Assembly: GCA_024449915.1 (NCBI GenBank) | Contig: JAMZAV010000808.1 | Span: forward strand, 186,001-250,000 | Reading direction: 5' to 3' | DNA from: Sweltsa coloradensis | Taxonomy: Eukaryota; Arthropoda; Insecta; Plecoptera; Chloroperlidae | DNA: 64,000 nucleotides | Shown here: one piece after another, positions 1 through 10,029 of the stretch | How positions within the stretch are numbered: the stretch's first letter is position 1 | Layout of the letters: every line of letters begins with the position of its first letter | Notes under the pieces: model-generated | What the model was told of the DNA's origin: nothing | The model's database searches: none | Seen by the model: only the letters and a program-made list of their open reading frames with translations | Translations under genes and position numbers: made by a program

Positions 1-405
1 GAGGGGGGTGGGGACTATTGACAAACAAACTGGAGTGAATAAAATCTGAGATCGGAAGGGGATCCCACGCGGCAGTGTCAACACGGGAATCCCGAGAACG
101 TGTTTAACAGACAAAGGTCAACTGTTCTCTTTGTCATGTCTGACAATGACACGCTTCTATATTTGCGAAAGAGCGAATTATATGAACCGTTTTCTTTATT
201 TCAATTAAATATCCAATTAAATGTGTACTTCCAAAATTTTAAGCAACGTCTAATTAGACGATCTTTGTTACATTAGTTAGCTCCAAGCTTCGTTATGTAA
301 AAGCGTTTGTGAACTTTCACGCACTGTTTCCAAATATTATAATTATCAAGTCTCGAATACACTAGGCTACACGTTCCTTAAATTATGTTTGTTTCATTTA
401 TATAA
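1..405. other. Unassigned sequence, no gene seen
   Basis: AT-rich sequence with no recognisable repeat, exon or RNA gene. No long open frame. Confidence 0.5.
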
Positions 406-782
406 AGTCTATTTGGATTAAGGGCGCGTCAACCGTAAGGTCCTTATGAGCCACTCTAGTCTAGGGGATATGGGGAGGAAAATCACATGCTGGTCAGAAA
501 AATACACGGATAGGGGAAAGAAAGGGGAGGTTCTCACGTCGTCATCGTCATCGTCTTTTGTCATCGTTTCTTTTGTCATGGTCGTCGTCGTCGTTGAGGT
601 CGTCAAGGGAAAGAAATGGGAGATATTCCCGACGACGACCGTCGGAGCTCGCCTCTAGTTTCAGAGAGTAAAATACTCCCCTACTTACTAACACTAGCAG
701 ATGTTTGCGAGATGGATTTTATCTCTTTCCTCACCATTTACGATGAGCATAGCCACTGGGCATACCCCAGGCCTAGACGAGG
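406..782 (-). mobile_element. SINE-A copy, old and divergent
   Basis: The tail (left) keeps the GCGCGTCAACCG block. The conserved hairpin is broken because its right arm is lost (GGTCAGAAAAATA). The head reads CCCAGGCCTAGACGAGG. The overlapping small frames are translations of its trinucleotide-rich centre, not genes. Confidence 0.7.
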
Positions 783-1302
783 GACCGAGTGCCACTGACA
801 GTCATAATTATTTAGTTAAACATTCTTGATCCCGATCAAATATTCCGCAAAGTTGCTTCTTAACATTCGTATTATAAAGACTTTCGCCTTTCCAACAAGA
901 ACATTAAAAGTTTCCTTCGATTCTAGAGAACCGTTATTAAATGGACTTTTCCTTTTGAATGAATATTAATTTCAGCTTGGGCAAACATCTTGAGGACGTT
1001 GTAATACCAGCTGATTGTATAGCGCCTTCACGCGATCTAGCGACGCGAGTTTCGACTAATTTTGTTTGCTTTTGCTCTTCTCTTCACCCTTGCGGTTGTC
1101 AAGATGTTGATACAACAGAACATTTGACTTTTTCCTTCAGTTCGTATTAGATATAGACTTTCTTTAAAGATATGTTTCGCCTCTTTAATATTCGTGCGGA
1201 AAATTGATTTGCATTCTCGTAGAAAATGTCTTTATTTCCCTCCAAGCTGTTGGGAACTTATATATTTATTTGCGAGAATCCGAAATTTTTATTTTTATTT
1301 AT
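783..1302. other. Unassigned stretch with a weak retroelement-like frame
   Basis: Mostly unremarkable AT-rich DNA. A plus-strand frame at 959-1150 ends in CGCQDVDTTEHLTF, which resembles the Cys/His knuckle (CxC..TTEHL) at the end of many non-LTR reverse transcriptases. The second half of the knuckle is missing, so this is at best a relic of a second LINE family. Confidence in that reading is about 0.25. Confidence 0.3.
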
Positions 1303-1316
1303 TTATTTATTTATAT
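1288..1316. repeat. (TTTA)n microsatellite
   Basis: Run of TTTA units abutting the A-rich 3' end of the next SINE-A copy. It may have grown from that copy's AATAAA-like tail. Confidence 0.7.
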
Positions 1317-1666
1317 TAGGGACGCGTCAACCGTTAGGTCATAATGCACCACTCTAGCCTAAGGGGGGTGGGAGGAGGGGCCCCTGCTGGTCACAACCAG
1401 CCACGGGTAAGGGCAGGAAGGGCGTTTTCTCACGTCGCGGTCGTCATCGTCTCTGTCATCGTTCGTTGTGTCATTGTCATCGTCACCGGGGGCTCGTCAA
1501 GGGAAAGGGGCAAGGTTCCCGACGACGATTGCCAGAGCTCGCATATAGTTTCGGGTAGTAAGATACTCCGCTCTTTCTAGCTGATGATTGGGGAGGTGGA
1601 CTTTTTTTCTTGAATCGCCTTTTACGATTAGCAGAGCCATGCTCTGGGCCAATTCTACCCCGGGCA
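1303..1666 (-). mobile_element. SINE-A copy, near full length
   Basis: All modules are present in order: tail, G-run, hairpin, trinucleotide centre, head. The head stops at CCCGGGC, and the hairpin loop is changed to CACA. Confidence 0.8.
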
Positions 1667-1890
1667 CTAGCACACTAGCATTGTGTGAGTGCACTGATTC
1701 AAGAATAATTACTCTCATCTTGAATGAATACGTGATTTTTCGCTTTACAGTTTTCAATATTAATAAATATTTACGCAGGAAATGTTTGCGCTACTAGTAC
1801 AAGCCTAGGGGATGTGGGAATGCAAGACCTATGCTGGACAGTTTTAGCCACAGTAATGGGATGATTTTTAAGTTTATAGTTTTTAAGTAT

Positions 1891-1970
1891 AAAATTTATT
1901 TGGATAAAGGGCACGTCAACCGTTACGTCATAATCAGCCACTACGAATAAGTTAGGGTATATGGGGAGGA
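1891..1970 (-). mobile_element. SINE-A tail fragment, split by the next copy
   Basis: Only the 3' tail and start of the G-run remain. The copy stops at GGGGAGGA, where the T-run of the next SINE-A begins. Confidence 0.65.
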
Positions 1971-2355
1971 TTTTTTAAATTTATTTTTGTTTATGTAAAG
2001 TAGGACGCATCAACCGTCGGGTCATAATGTGCCACTTTAGCCTATAGGGGATGTGGGGAGAAGGAGCTCATGCTGGTCAGAACCAGCCACGGTAGAGAGA
2101 GGAAAGGGGGGATTTTCAACGTAGCGGTCGTCATCGTCTTTGTCATCGTTCGTTGGGTCATCGTCATCGTCATCAGGGAGGTCATCATGAGAAGGGATAG
2201 GTGACCTGACGACGATTGCCAGAGCTTGCCTCTACTTTCGGGGAGAATTAGATACTCCTCTCTTAATAGCTGATATTTGCGAGGTGGACTTTTCTCTTTA
2301 ATCGCCTTGTACGAATAGCAGAGCCATGCTCTGGGCCAATTCTAACCCGGGCCTA
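1971..2355 (-). mobile_element. SINE-A copy nested in the preceding one
   Basis: Full-length copy with diverged tail (GACGCATCAACCGTCGGG) and intact head (GCAGAGCCATGCTCTGGG). It joins directly to the truncated copy on its left. Confidence 0.75.
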
Positions 2356-2496
2356 TCGGTCGAAAGAAATCACATTGAAGGCAGTATTTGGTACACGTAT
2401 TGACATTTGGAGCATAGGATGTATGTTAAATGAGCTGGTCACCTGAGAGTTATTTTTCAAACCGAAAGGCGACAGAATCACATTTAGCGAAGATGA

Positions 2497-2998
2497 AGAC
2501 GACGTGAGAAACTAGGGCGCTTCAAACCGGTTAGGTCATATTGCGCCGCCTGTGAATGAAAGTAAATTAGAAGAGTTAATGCAGGTATGTTTGATGATTA
2601 GATTGTTTTCTAAGTGTATAAATAACAAAATAAATTGAAGATGAAGAAAGTAATAGCAAAATAAAAGTTATGTATGTAAATGAAAATAAAGAAAAGAAAG
2701 AAATGTGTATGAAGTTAATTAAAGTTTGTTAAATAGATTACTTTGGATGAGAAATTTGGAAAGTTTGTCGCCGTTATCATATGATAGAAGTTCTTCATAT
2801 GATTGGGAGAGATCAAATTGCATGCGCAAGGCATCATATTTGGTACATTCTGCTAGCATATGATGTACGGTTAAAGGTACATCACATGTGTCACATATGG
2901 GAAAAACCTTTTCTCTGGTTAAGAGATATCCGTGTGTTAGGCGTGTGTGCCCTATACGAAGTCTAGACAATACCGCCTCTTCTCTACGTGAGAGTCGA
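2497..2998 (-). mobile_element. LINE-A 3' end, 5'-truncated
   Basis: The 3' terminus (left) starts at GACGACGTGAGAAAC. An AT-rich 3' UTR follows, then the C-terminal coding part (2719-2998) with the CDTCD...HHMLAEC knuckle and the ending IQSNLFNKL. The match stops at GTGAGAGTCG; 2999-3070 is unrelated AT-rich DNA. Confidence 0.75.
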
Positions 2999-3070
2999 TT
3001 ATAATTAATTAGCGAGGATGAAGACCATTTAGCTGATATGATGAAAATAGACGGTAAAATTCCGAAAAAC

Positions 3071-3545
3071 AACGACGTGAGAAACTAGGGCGTTTCAACC
3101 GGTTAGGTCAAATTGCGCCGCCTATGATAATAAAAGTTTATGAGATGAGGTAATGGTGTGTGTTGACGATAATATTGTTTTCTAAGTGAATAAATAACAA
3201 AATAAAATGATAATGATGATGATAGTAATATCAAAACAAAAGTTATTATTTGAATGAAAAATAAATAAATTAATGAAATGTGAATGATGTAAATTAAATT
3301 TTCATCAACTAGATTACTTTGAATGAGAAATTTAGAAAGTTTGTCGCTGTTATCATAATAATATAGAAGTTCTACACATAATTGGGAGAGATCAAATTGG
3401 GTGCGCAAGGCATCATATTTGGATATTCTGCTAGCATATGATGTACGGTTAACAGGTACATCACATGTCACATCTGGGAATAACCTTCGCCTATTCAAAT
3501 TCTGGACAATACGACCTTTTCTCTACGTGAGAGTCGAGACGTAGG
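3071..3545 (-). mobile_element. LINE-A 3' end, diverged copy
   Basis: Abuts the previous LINE-A block in the same orientation. The knuckle region is decayed (CDVPVNRTSYASR replaces the C..C...HH pattern) and part of the preceding coding region is deleted. It is clearly older than the copy at 15392-16208. Confidence 0.65.
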
Positions 3546-3556
3546 ATTTTGAATTT

Positions 3557-3599
3557 TGAGCCATGAAACTGAGCCAATTCTATCCCGGGCCCAGACGGG
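3557..3599 (-). mobile_element. SINE-A head fragment
   Basis: Only the promoter-end head (GAGCCAATTCTATCCCGGGC) is left, sandwiched between LINE-A pieces. Confidence 0.55.
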
Positions 3600-3602
3600 A
3601 GT

Positions 3603-3672
3603 GTACAGTCAAAGGAACATCACATGTGCTACATCTGGGACCAAACATTTCTCTTGCTAAGAGATATATGTG
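3603..3672 (-). mobile_element. LINE-A coding fragment, left half of a split copy
   Basis: Corresponds to the knuckle-coding region (ACATCACATGTG...CTAAGAGATAT). It breaks off where element C begins and resumes at 4388. Confidence 0.6.
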
Positions 3673-3673
3673 A

Positions 3674-4387
3674 TTAAGCGAGCGAAGCGAGCGTTTCCAT
3701 TTGACTCTGCCGGAAAAATTAGTCACTGGTTTTTGATTTTTTTGTTTGTTTGTTTGTATGCCTCGCCATAACGTTCGAACGGAGGCTCGGATCGAGTTGA
3801 AATTTTGACCATCTGCAAGCTTCGTTCTCGATTAAATGCCATTAGTTTTGTGACAAAATCGTTCATAAAGTTAAAAAGTGACATTAAAGTTAATCGAAAG
3901 TTTTTTTTTTTTTAACTAAACGGCAACAAAATCTGACGTGGCCAAATCATTTAAAATGTCCGTCCGGTCACGAATATGGTAATTTATTTTGATCCGATAA
4001 GTAGTGTAGATGGAGATTACATTTTAACAAAAGTAACGTTATAATGACAACGAGAAGTCGCACGAGAATTCTGGTCACTATGCACTGCCACCTCGAAGTA
4101 ATCAAAATGCTATCGAGGAAGCAGTGTATTATTTGTTGTTGCCAAAGAGTAAAAATAGTTTTCCCAAAGAAATAATGTCAAGGTCCTCTAGATGGCAGGA
4201 GATTTTATCCACCAAGTAAAGGATTACACACGGGTTTACCCAAATACCCTGCCAATAATAAATAATAATGGAAACATGGCCCCGTGGACTGCGAACGTCG
4301 CAAATTTTTAAATTTTTAAAAATGTGCAATGTGGGTCTAGCTATAGCACGTGCTCGCTTATCAACGCGTCCAACTGAGCGTTTCCTA
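3674..4387 (+). mobile_element. Element C, unclassified insertion of about 0.7 kb
   Basis: The insertion splits a LINE-A fragment whose sequence resumes on the right. It begins with GCGAGCGAAGCGAGCG, then a (TTTG)n run, CCTCGCCATAACG and GAGTTGAAATTTTGACC. A second shorter relic lies in the opposite orientation at 32426-32625. GAGCGTTTCC occurs as a direct repeat at 3689-3698 and 4376-4385. There is no coding frame of note. I do not recognise the family. Confidence 0.45.
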
Positions 4388-4445
4388 GGTTAGACGTATG
4401 TGGCCAATTCGAAGTCGGGACATACCACCTCCATGTTCAGGCTTA
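4388..4445 (-). mobile_element. LINE-A coding fragment, right half of the split copy
   Basis: GTTAGACGTATGTGGCC...ACATACCACCTCC continues the fragment at 3603-3672, so element C inserted into it later. Confidence 0.6.
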
Positions 4446-5260
4446 AAACTAAATTGTATCATGCTCTAGGAAGTTATGCACATATTTTCATTACTAGCTT
4501 CCCATTCACAATCTTTTAATTATTACTAACCCGATTCGTCATTCTATGGTGGTTAATTCCTCTATTCATACCTTACATTCAACATGAAAGCAAGGCTTAG
4601 CCCCAGTTATTACCAACAACCAATCATCCACTTCCCCAAATACTACATTCATGTCATTACGTGTACCCCAATCGATATCGCCAATAGGCTCTGTTATCGT
4701 CACTCTTTGATAAGAGCTAATCGCACTAGTTGAACATAGCCCATTTCAAGAGTGCCGGAGATAATCTAACCGATACATAAATTATCATGGGAGATGTGTG
4801 TTTTTGTAACAATCGGGTGGTGGGTGGGTGGGTGGTTGGGGGAGGGGTGGTATTATGGCAATGGTGATAAACATGGACAGATATCCAGTGCTGACATATG
4901 TGGTATTAATTCCAGCATTAGGGAAGTGCACCGTTGGGGAAAAAGTTGTTGATTAGACGAGTGAGCGCAGCTTGAACGAAGTCTACAAAGCAACTCGATC
5001 GGGTCTCGTTGTGACAATTTGTTCGATGTCATCAGACGAACGACCAAACAGATTGAGCTAAAATTTTAAACAGACATCCGTGACCAGTTAACTTAAAACT
5101 ACTAACAAAATTAGCAAAATCCGATTCTATTTAAACCTACAAGAAAGAAAGATGTGAGTTTTGAACCATCGATAGCAATTGTTTAAACTTGCCATATTAT
5201 GTAAAAAAAAAAAATAGGCAACAGCATGCGCAAGAAAACAACGCCCACACTAACCGAGAT
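4446..5260. other. Unassigned sequence
   Basis: No gene or repeat family recognised. Contains a short GT/G-rich run (about 4815-4855) and a poly-A run (5203-5214). The minus frame at 4853-5047 has no family features. Confidence 0.4.
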
Positions 5261-5385
5261 TGGTTTTGGTTTATTTGGTTAAAGGACGTGTCAACCGTTA
5301 GGTCATAATCATAGATATATAACCCCTATAGTAGGCCTACTATAGGGGTTATATATCTATGGTCATAATGCACCACTCTAACCTA

Positions 5386-5416
<31 letters not shown>

Positions 5417-5715
5417 GGGCCCATGCTGGTCAGAACCAGCCAAAGGTAAGGGGAGGAAAGGGGGTTCTCACGTCGCGGTCGTCATTGTCTTCGTCATCGT
5501 TCGTGGTGTCATTGTCGTTATCGTCGTCGAGGGGTCGTCAAGGGAAGGGGGCCAAGGTCCCCGACGACGATTGCCAGAGCTCGCCTCTATTTTCGGGGAG
5601 TAAAAAACTACCCTTCATACTAGTTGATGTTTGCGAGGTGGACGTTTTCTATTGAATCACTTTTTACGATTAGCAGAGCCATGCTCTGGGCCAATTCTAC
5701 CCCGGGCCCAGACGG
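5261..5715 (-). mobile_element. SINE-A copy interrupted by a palindrome
   Basis: Full-length copy whose tail is split by the insertion at 5310-5361. Its G-run is 23 bases (5389-5411), among the longest in the window. The centre and head are well preserved. Confidence 0.8.
5310..5361. mobile_element. 52-bp perfect palindrome with 8-bp target duplication
   Basis: Each 26-bp arm (starts CATAGATATATAACCCC) is the exact reverse complement of the other, with the centre at AGG/CCT. GTCATAAT flanks both sides (5302-5309, 5362-5369), whereas SINE-A normally has it once. An 8-bp duplication fits a hAT-type insertion, and the insert looks like two terminal repeats fused with nothing between them. Confidence 0.7.
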
Positions 5716-5756
5716 GGGTAACTGAGATCGGTCGAGACTCGAGGTAACCACTAAAT

Positions 5757-6005
5757 GACAACGACATGAGAAACTAAGGCGATTCAACCGGTTAGGTGAT
5801 ATTGCGCAGTCTGTGATATTGTAAGTTAATGAAATGAGATTATTAATGTTTGTGTTATATTGTTTTCTAGGTTTATAAAAGGAAGGAAAATGATTTTGAT
5901 ATTGTTATTGTTATAGCAAAAAGGAAATGGAAAGAAATTTATTTAAATGGAATTACATTAATAAAGGAAAATATGTGTTTAATGTGATTTAAACTAGGAA
6001 TTTGT
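5757..6005 (-). mobile_element. LINE-A 3' tail and UTR
   Basis: Starts ACGACATGAGAAACTAAGG. The 3' UTR is AT-rich and diverged, and the match ends before the coding part. Confidence 0.65.
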
Positions 6006-6069
6006 TTTTCAATAATTTAATCAATCCAGAACATTCTGTCCTACAGCCTATCTAAGCTGCTAAAAACAA

Positions 6070-6338
6070 TGTTAGCTCGGGCGCTAAGCGCTCGACTCTG
6101 ATTCGGGAGGTTCCGGTTTCGAATCCCGTCGAGACCGGCAATCCTGACTGAAGGTATTTTCTGAGGTTTTCCTCGGTCGTTAATGCGAATGCAAGGGATT
6201 GAGTCCTCTTAAACCGTCCTCGGACATCCCTTCACAATTGTCCTATCCGTAATGTACCTATAGTTAGTCACCTGAAGAGGGTCATACCGGTTAAATCTGA
6301 TGTGTATACCCTACAGCGGGCATCCTACAAAAAAAAAA
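6070..6338 (+). mobile_element. SINE-B, tRNA-derived, with A-run
   Basis: Unlike SINE-A this lies on the plus strand. It has an A-box-like TTAGCTCGGGCGC (6072-6084), an anticodon-arm-like segment with loop CTCTGAT, and a good B box GGTTTCGAATCC (6115-6126). These are followed by an unrelated body of about 190 bp and a 10-A tail (6329-6338). This is the layout of a tRNA-derived SINE; the parent tRNA (Gln-like loop) is a guess. Confidence 0.7.
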
Positions 6339-6420
6339 TGACATGAGAAACCTCCGGCCAGAAAGCCATGACTTTTACCGGGTTCTAATCAAAATTTTGG
6401 ATTCATTAAGTTTAAAGCCG

Positions 6421-6545
6421 TGACTCATCGTCGTTGTCATCGTTCGCGAATTGTCACAGTCGTTGCCATCAGAAAGTGCGTCAATGAAATAAGGAGCGTT
6501 CCCCGACGACGACTGCCAGAGCTCACCTCTAGTTTCAGAGAGTGC
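6421..6545 (-). mobile_element. SINE-A centre fragment
   Basis: Trinucleotide-rich centre up to CTCACCTCTAGTTTCAG. It is cut by the T-run of the next copy. Confidence 0.6.
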
Positions 6546-6550
6546 AGTCT

Positions 6551-6956
6551 TATTTTTTTTTGTTGTTTATTTGGTTTTGGTTTATTTCGGTTTATTTGGA
6601 TTAAGGACGCGTCAACCGTTAGGTCATAATGCACCACTCTAGCCTAAGGGGGGGGGGGGGAGGAAAAGCCCATGCTGGTTAGAACCAGCCTAGGGTAAGG
6701 GAGGGAAGGGGGGTTTCTCACGTCGCGGTCGTCATCGTCTTTGTCATAGTTCGTTGTGTCATTGTCGTCGTCACCGGGGGGTCGTCAAGGGAAGGGGGCA
6801 AGGTCCCCGACGACGATTGCCAGAGCTCGCCTCTAGTTTCGGGGTATAAGATACTCCGCTCTTTCTAGCTGATGTTTGCGAGGTGGACTTTTTCTCTTGA
6901 ATCGCCTTTTACGATTAGCAGAGCCATGCTCTGGGCCAATTCTACCCCGGGCCTAG
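6551..6956 (-). mobile_element. SINE-A copy with repeated tail end
   Basis: The 3' end carries three successive GTTTATTT-type units before GGATTAAGG, suggesting slippage in the A-rich tail. The rest is full length. It joins head-to-tail with the next copy. Confidence 0.8.
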
Positions 6957-7427
6957 ATTAAGGACGCGTCAACCGTTATTTTGCACCACTCTAGTCAAGG
7001 GGATAGGGGCCCAAGGGGTGACGTGGGGAGACGCGGGTCGGACAGGCTTGTGCTGGTCAGAACCAGGGAGTTGGTGGCCGGGGGCTAGAGAATGAGGCGA
7101 AATCAGGCCGGGATCAGGCAAAGTACAGTGGGAAACGGGAGGGTACGGGGAGGGCAGGGGTAGGTGGTTTGGTTCCCCCACGTCGTGGTCGTCTTCGTTT
7201 GTGTCATCGTTCCGCGTGTTATTGTTGTCGTCGTCGGGGACGTTGTCAATTAAGGGGAAGGGAATGTTCCCCGACGACGACCGCCAGAGCTCGCCTCTAG
7301 ATTCGGGGAGTAATATATTCCCGTCCTACTAACTGATGTTTGTGAGGTGGACTTTTTCCCTTGAATCGCCTTTTACGATTACCAGAGCCATGCTCTGGAC
7401 CAATTCTACCCCGGGCCTAGACGGGGG
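6957..7427 (-). mobile_element. SINE-A copy, GC-rich variant
   Basis: Between tail and centre it carries about 150 extra bases of GC-rich sequence (about 7010-7165) including ACAGGCTTGTGCTGGTCAG. A related block occurs at 32734-32852, so this may be a subfamily rather than a private insertion. Only the left arm of the usual hairpin survives in the ordinary context. Confidence 0.7.
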
Positions 7428-7429
7428 AG

Positions 7430-7470
7430 AACCCTTAGAGTTTGGTTTTTCTAAATATAATTGGATAGTA
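7430..7470 (-). mobile_element. LINE-A RNase H fragment
   Basis: CCCTTAGAG...TTTTTCTAAATATAATTGGATA matches the RNase H region seen at 11570-11606. It is a 40-bp orphan next to another LINE-A tail. Confidence 0.55.
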
Positions 7471-7482
7471 TATAGTGGATGT

Positions 7483-7694
7483 CGACGACGACGTGAGAAA
7501 CTAGGGCGCTTCAACCGGTTAGGTCATATTGCGCCGTCTGTGATAATGAAAGATGATGAGATGAGAGTGTGTTTGATGATTATATTGTTTTCTAAGTGTA
7601 TAAATAACAAAATAAAATGATGATTGTAATAGCAATACAAAATTTGCGTATGTGAATGAAAGTAAAAGAAATTAAAGAAATGTTAATAATGTGA
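7483..7694 (-). mobile_element. LINE-A 3' tail and UTR
   Basis: Clean 3' terminus (GACGACGACGTGAGAAAC) and UTR. It is cut at GTGAT by the T-run of the next SINE-A. Confidence 0.7.
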
Positions 7695-8063
7695 TTTTTG
7701 GTTTATTTGGATTAAGGACGCGTCAACCGTTAGGTCATATGCACCACTCTAACCTAGGGGGGGGGAGGGGCCCATGCTGGTCAAAACCAGCCAAGGGTAA
7801 GGGGAGGAAAGGGGGGACTTACGTCGCAGTCGTCATTGTCTTTGTCATCGTTCTTGGTGTCATTGTCGTCATCGTCGTCGAGAGGTCGTCAAGGGAAAGG
7901 GGGCAAAGTCCCCGACGACGATAGCCAGCGCTCGCCTCTAGAGTCGGGGAGTAATATACCACCCTTCTTACGAGCTGATGTTTGCGAGGTGGACTTTTTC
8001 TCTTGAATCGCCTTTTACGATTAGCAGAGTCATGCTCTGGGCCAATTCTACCCCGGGCCCAGA
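7695..8063 (-). mobile_element. SINE-A copy
   Basis: Full length. The hairpin loop is CAAA rather than CAGA with both arms kept. It ends CCCGGGCCCAGA and runs directly into a tail-less copy. Confidence 0.8.
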
Positions 8064-8179
8064 AAGAGGAGGAAAGGGGGTTCTCACGTCGCGGTCGTCA
8101 TTGTCTTTGTCATCGTTCGTGGTGTAATTGTCGTCATCGTCGTCAAGGGGTCGTCAAGGGAAGGGGGCAAGGTCCCCGA
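8064..8179 (-). mobile_element. SINE-A tail-less fragment fused to neighbour's head
   Basis: Starts in mid-element (GAGGAAAGGGGG) straight after the previous copy's CCCAGA and stops at TCCCCGACGA. Loss of the 3' tail is not what target-primed reverse transcription produces, so recombination is likelier. Confidence 0.7.
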
Positions 8180-8372
8180 CGAATAAAATTTAGTTAAATA
8201 GATTTCTTTGGATTAGAAGTTTAAAAAGTTGGTCGCAGTTATCATATGACAGAAGTTCTTCACATGATTGGATCGGAGAACAAATTGCGTGCGCAAGGCA
8301 TCATATTTGGTACATTTTGATAGCATATATGATGTACGGTTTAAACTTTAAAGGTATAACACATGTGTCACA
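8180..8372 (-). mobile_element. LINE-A coding fragment
   Basis: Covers the C-terminal coding end and knuckle region (TTGCGTGCGCAAGGCATCAT) but lacks the 3' terminus. Confidence 0.6.
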
Positions 8373-8653
8373 CAAAAAAAACTGAATAAATTCTGGTTTG
8401 TCCCGGAAACGTGATCTACATCTCTACACTGGAGTAGCGCGAAGACCCAAGGCCCCCTCCCCCTCTGACAAAATACTTCGTGAACAATGGCAAAAGGTTA
8501 AAAAAAAATTCACTGCATTTTTAAATGCATTCATTTTGTTTCTTACGACTTACATGATATAAGAAGCGATTATTGCATTAGTTTCGAGTTTTCGAGCTTG
8601 CTTATCGCATTCAATGGAACAATTCTTCAAACGTTTCTTATGACATGCTGCTA
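8373..8653. other. Unassigned sequence
   Basis: AT-rich, nothing recognised. Confidence 0.4.
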
Positions 8654-8776
8654 GTTTTAGTTTTAGTTTATTTGGATTAAGGGCGCGTCAACCGTTAGGT
8701 CATAATGCGCCACTTTAGCCTAGGGAATATTAGCAGTGCCATGCTCTGAGCCAATTTCTACCCCGGGCCCAGACGG
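8654..8776 (-). mobile_element. Mini SINE-A with internal deletion
   Basis: Tail joins directly to head (TAGGGAATATTAGCAGTGCC), so G-run, hairpin and centre are missing. About 122 bp remain with both ends present. Confidence 0.7.
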
Positions 8777-9176
8777 TGGAGGTGTGCAAGGAAAGCTAAG
8801 AAGCCTTACGCGTTGACCGCTTCATCACCAATCATCTCCACTTATGTATTATCGTAACAGCGCCTAGGTCAACACCGTGTGTTTGTTCGTCGGTGACGGT
8901 GTGATCCTGGGCACACTGCCATCTTACCCCGCCACCGACGCCAAGACGTGAGATTGACACCTGTTGTGTGAGAGTGAGACGATCCGATACCCATACATAA
9001 ATTAAATCAGGTTAAAAGAGTCGAAAGTGTGAAGCCGCACTCTCGAGGGCTCGGTTACAAAGAGGCGACATTAAACTGAGAGGAACATCTTCATCGATTG
9101 GCGGAGACAATTCGCCGTGGGGAATAAGATGCGAACGTGATTCGACCGCGGGCTGATATACTGGCGAAAAACTTAC
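8777..9176. other. Unassigned sequence
   Basis: Moderately GC-rich unique-looking stretch. No exon or repeat family recognised. Confidence 0.4.
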
Positions 9177-9300
9177 ATCGACGAGAGAAACTTGGGTGCG
9201 TCAACCGTGTAGGTCATAAAGCGCCGCCTGTGATAGTGTATGTTACTAAATTGAATTCGCATATTTTTTATATTTTAAATTATTAAATAAAATAAAATAA
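9177..9300 (-). mobile_element. LINE-A tail variant intermediate to SINE-A
   Basis: Starts like LINE-A (GAGAGAAACTTGGG) but then reads TGCGTCAACCGTGTAGGTC, closer to the SINE-A tail than other LINE-A copies are. It helps link the two tails. Confidence 0.6.
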
Positions 9301-9369
9301 TATAAACATAATGCCAATAACAAAACCTTTATGGTTTATTTTAATTTTAGGTTTAAGTTTTTTGAACGG

Positions 9370-9466
9370 TTATATAGATTAAGGACGCGTCAACCATAGG
9401 GTCATAATGCACGCCACTCTAGCCTAAAATATAAGAGGAGGAAAGTCCCATGCTTGTCAGAGTGAG
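9370..9466 (-). mobile_element. SINE-A 5'-truncated copy
   Basis: Tail, GA-rich block and part of the hairpin (CATGCTTGTCAGA), then truncated. Confidence 0.6.
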
Positions 9467-9606
9467 TCGTTAGTCGCCAATATTAAAACCACGCGAGATT
9501 ACCTTTTTTTTGTAATATCTCTCAAAAAGCCACGCGCAATCGAAAAATTGGATAAAAGGGCCCCACGTAATTTTGTTAGAATTATACACAGCAAGAAAAT
9601 TGTACC

Positions 9607-10029
9607 AACGACGACGTGAGAAACTAGGGCGCTTCAACCGGTTAGGTCATATTGCGCCGCCTGTGAATGAAAGTAAATGAAAAGAGTTAATGCAGGTATG
9701 TTTGATGATTAGATTGTTTTCTATAAGTGTATAAATAACAAAATAAAATGATGATGATGAAAGCAAAATAAAAGTTATGTATGTGAATGAAAAGAAAGAA
9801 AATAAATAAATGTGTATGATGTGAATTAAATTTTGTTAAATAAATTACTATGGATGAGAAATTTAGAAAGTTTGTCGCCGTTATCATATGATAGAAGTTC
9901 TTCATATGATTGGGAGAGATCAAATTGCATGCGCAAGGCATCATATTTGGTACATTCTGCTAGCATATGATGTACGGTTAAAGGTGCATCACATGTGTCA
10001 CATATGGGAATAACCTTTTCTCTGGTTAA
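9607..10029 (-). mobile_element. LINE-A 3' end
   Basis: 3' terminus, UTR and C-terminal coding part with the CDTCD...HHMLAEC knuckle (frame 9826-10083, which runs on into SINE-A). It is cut at TCTGGTTAAG by the next SINE-A. Confidence 0.75.

Noticed and set aside
418..606. Thr/Asp-rich minus frame (TTSTTTTTMTK)
   Set aside because: Translation of the SINE-A trinucleotide centre on its RNA strand; not conserved as a frame among copies.
5389..5411. G-run as a telomere-like or CRISPR-like repeat
   Set aside because: It is a single-base run at a fixed SINE-A position with no repeating unit or spacer structure.
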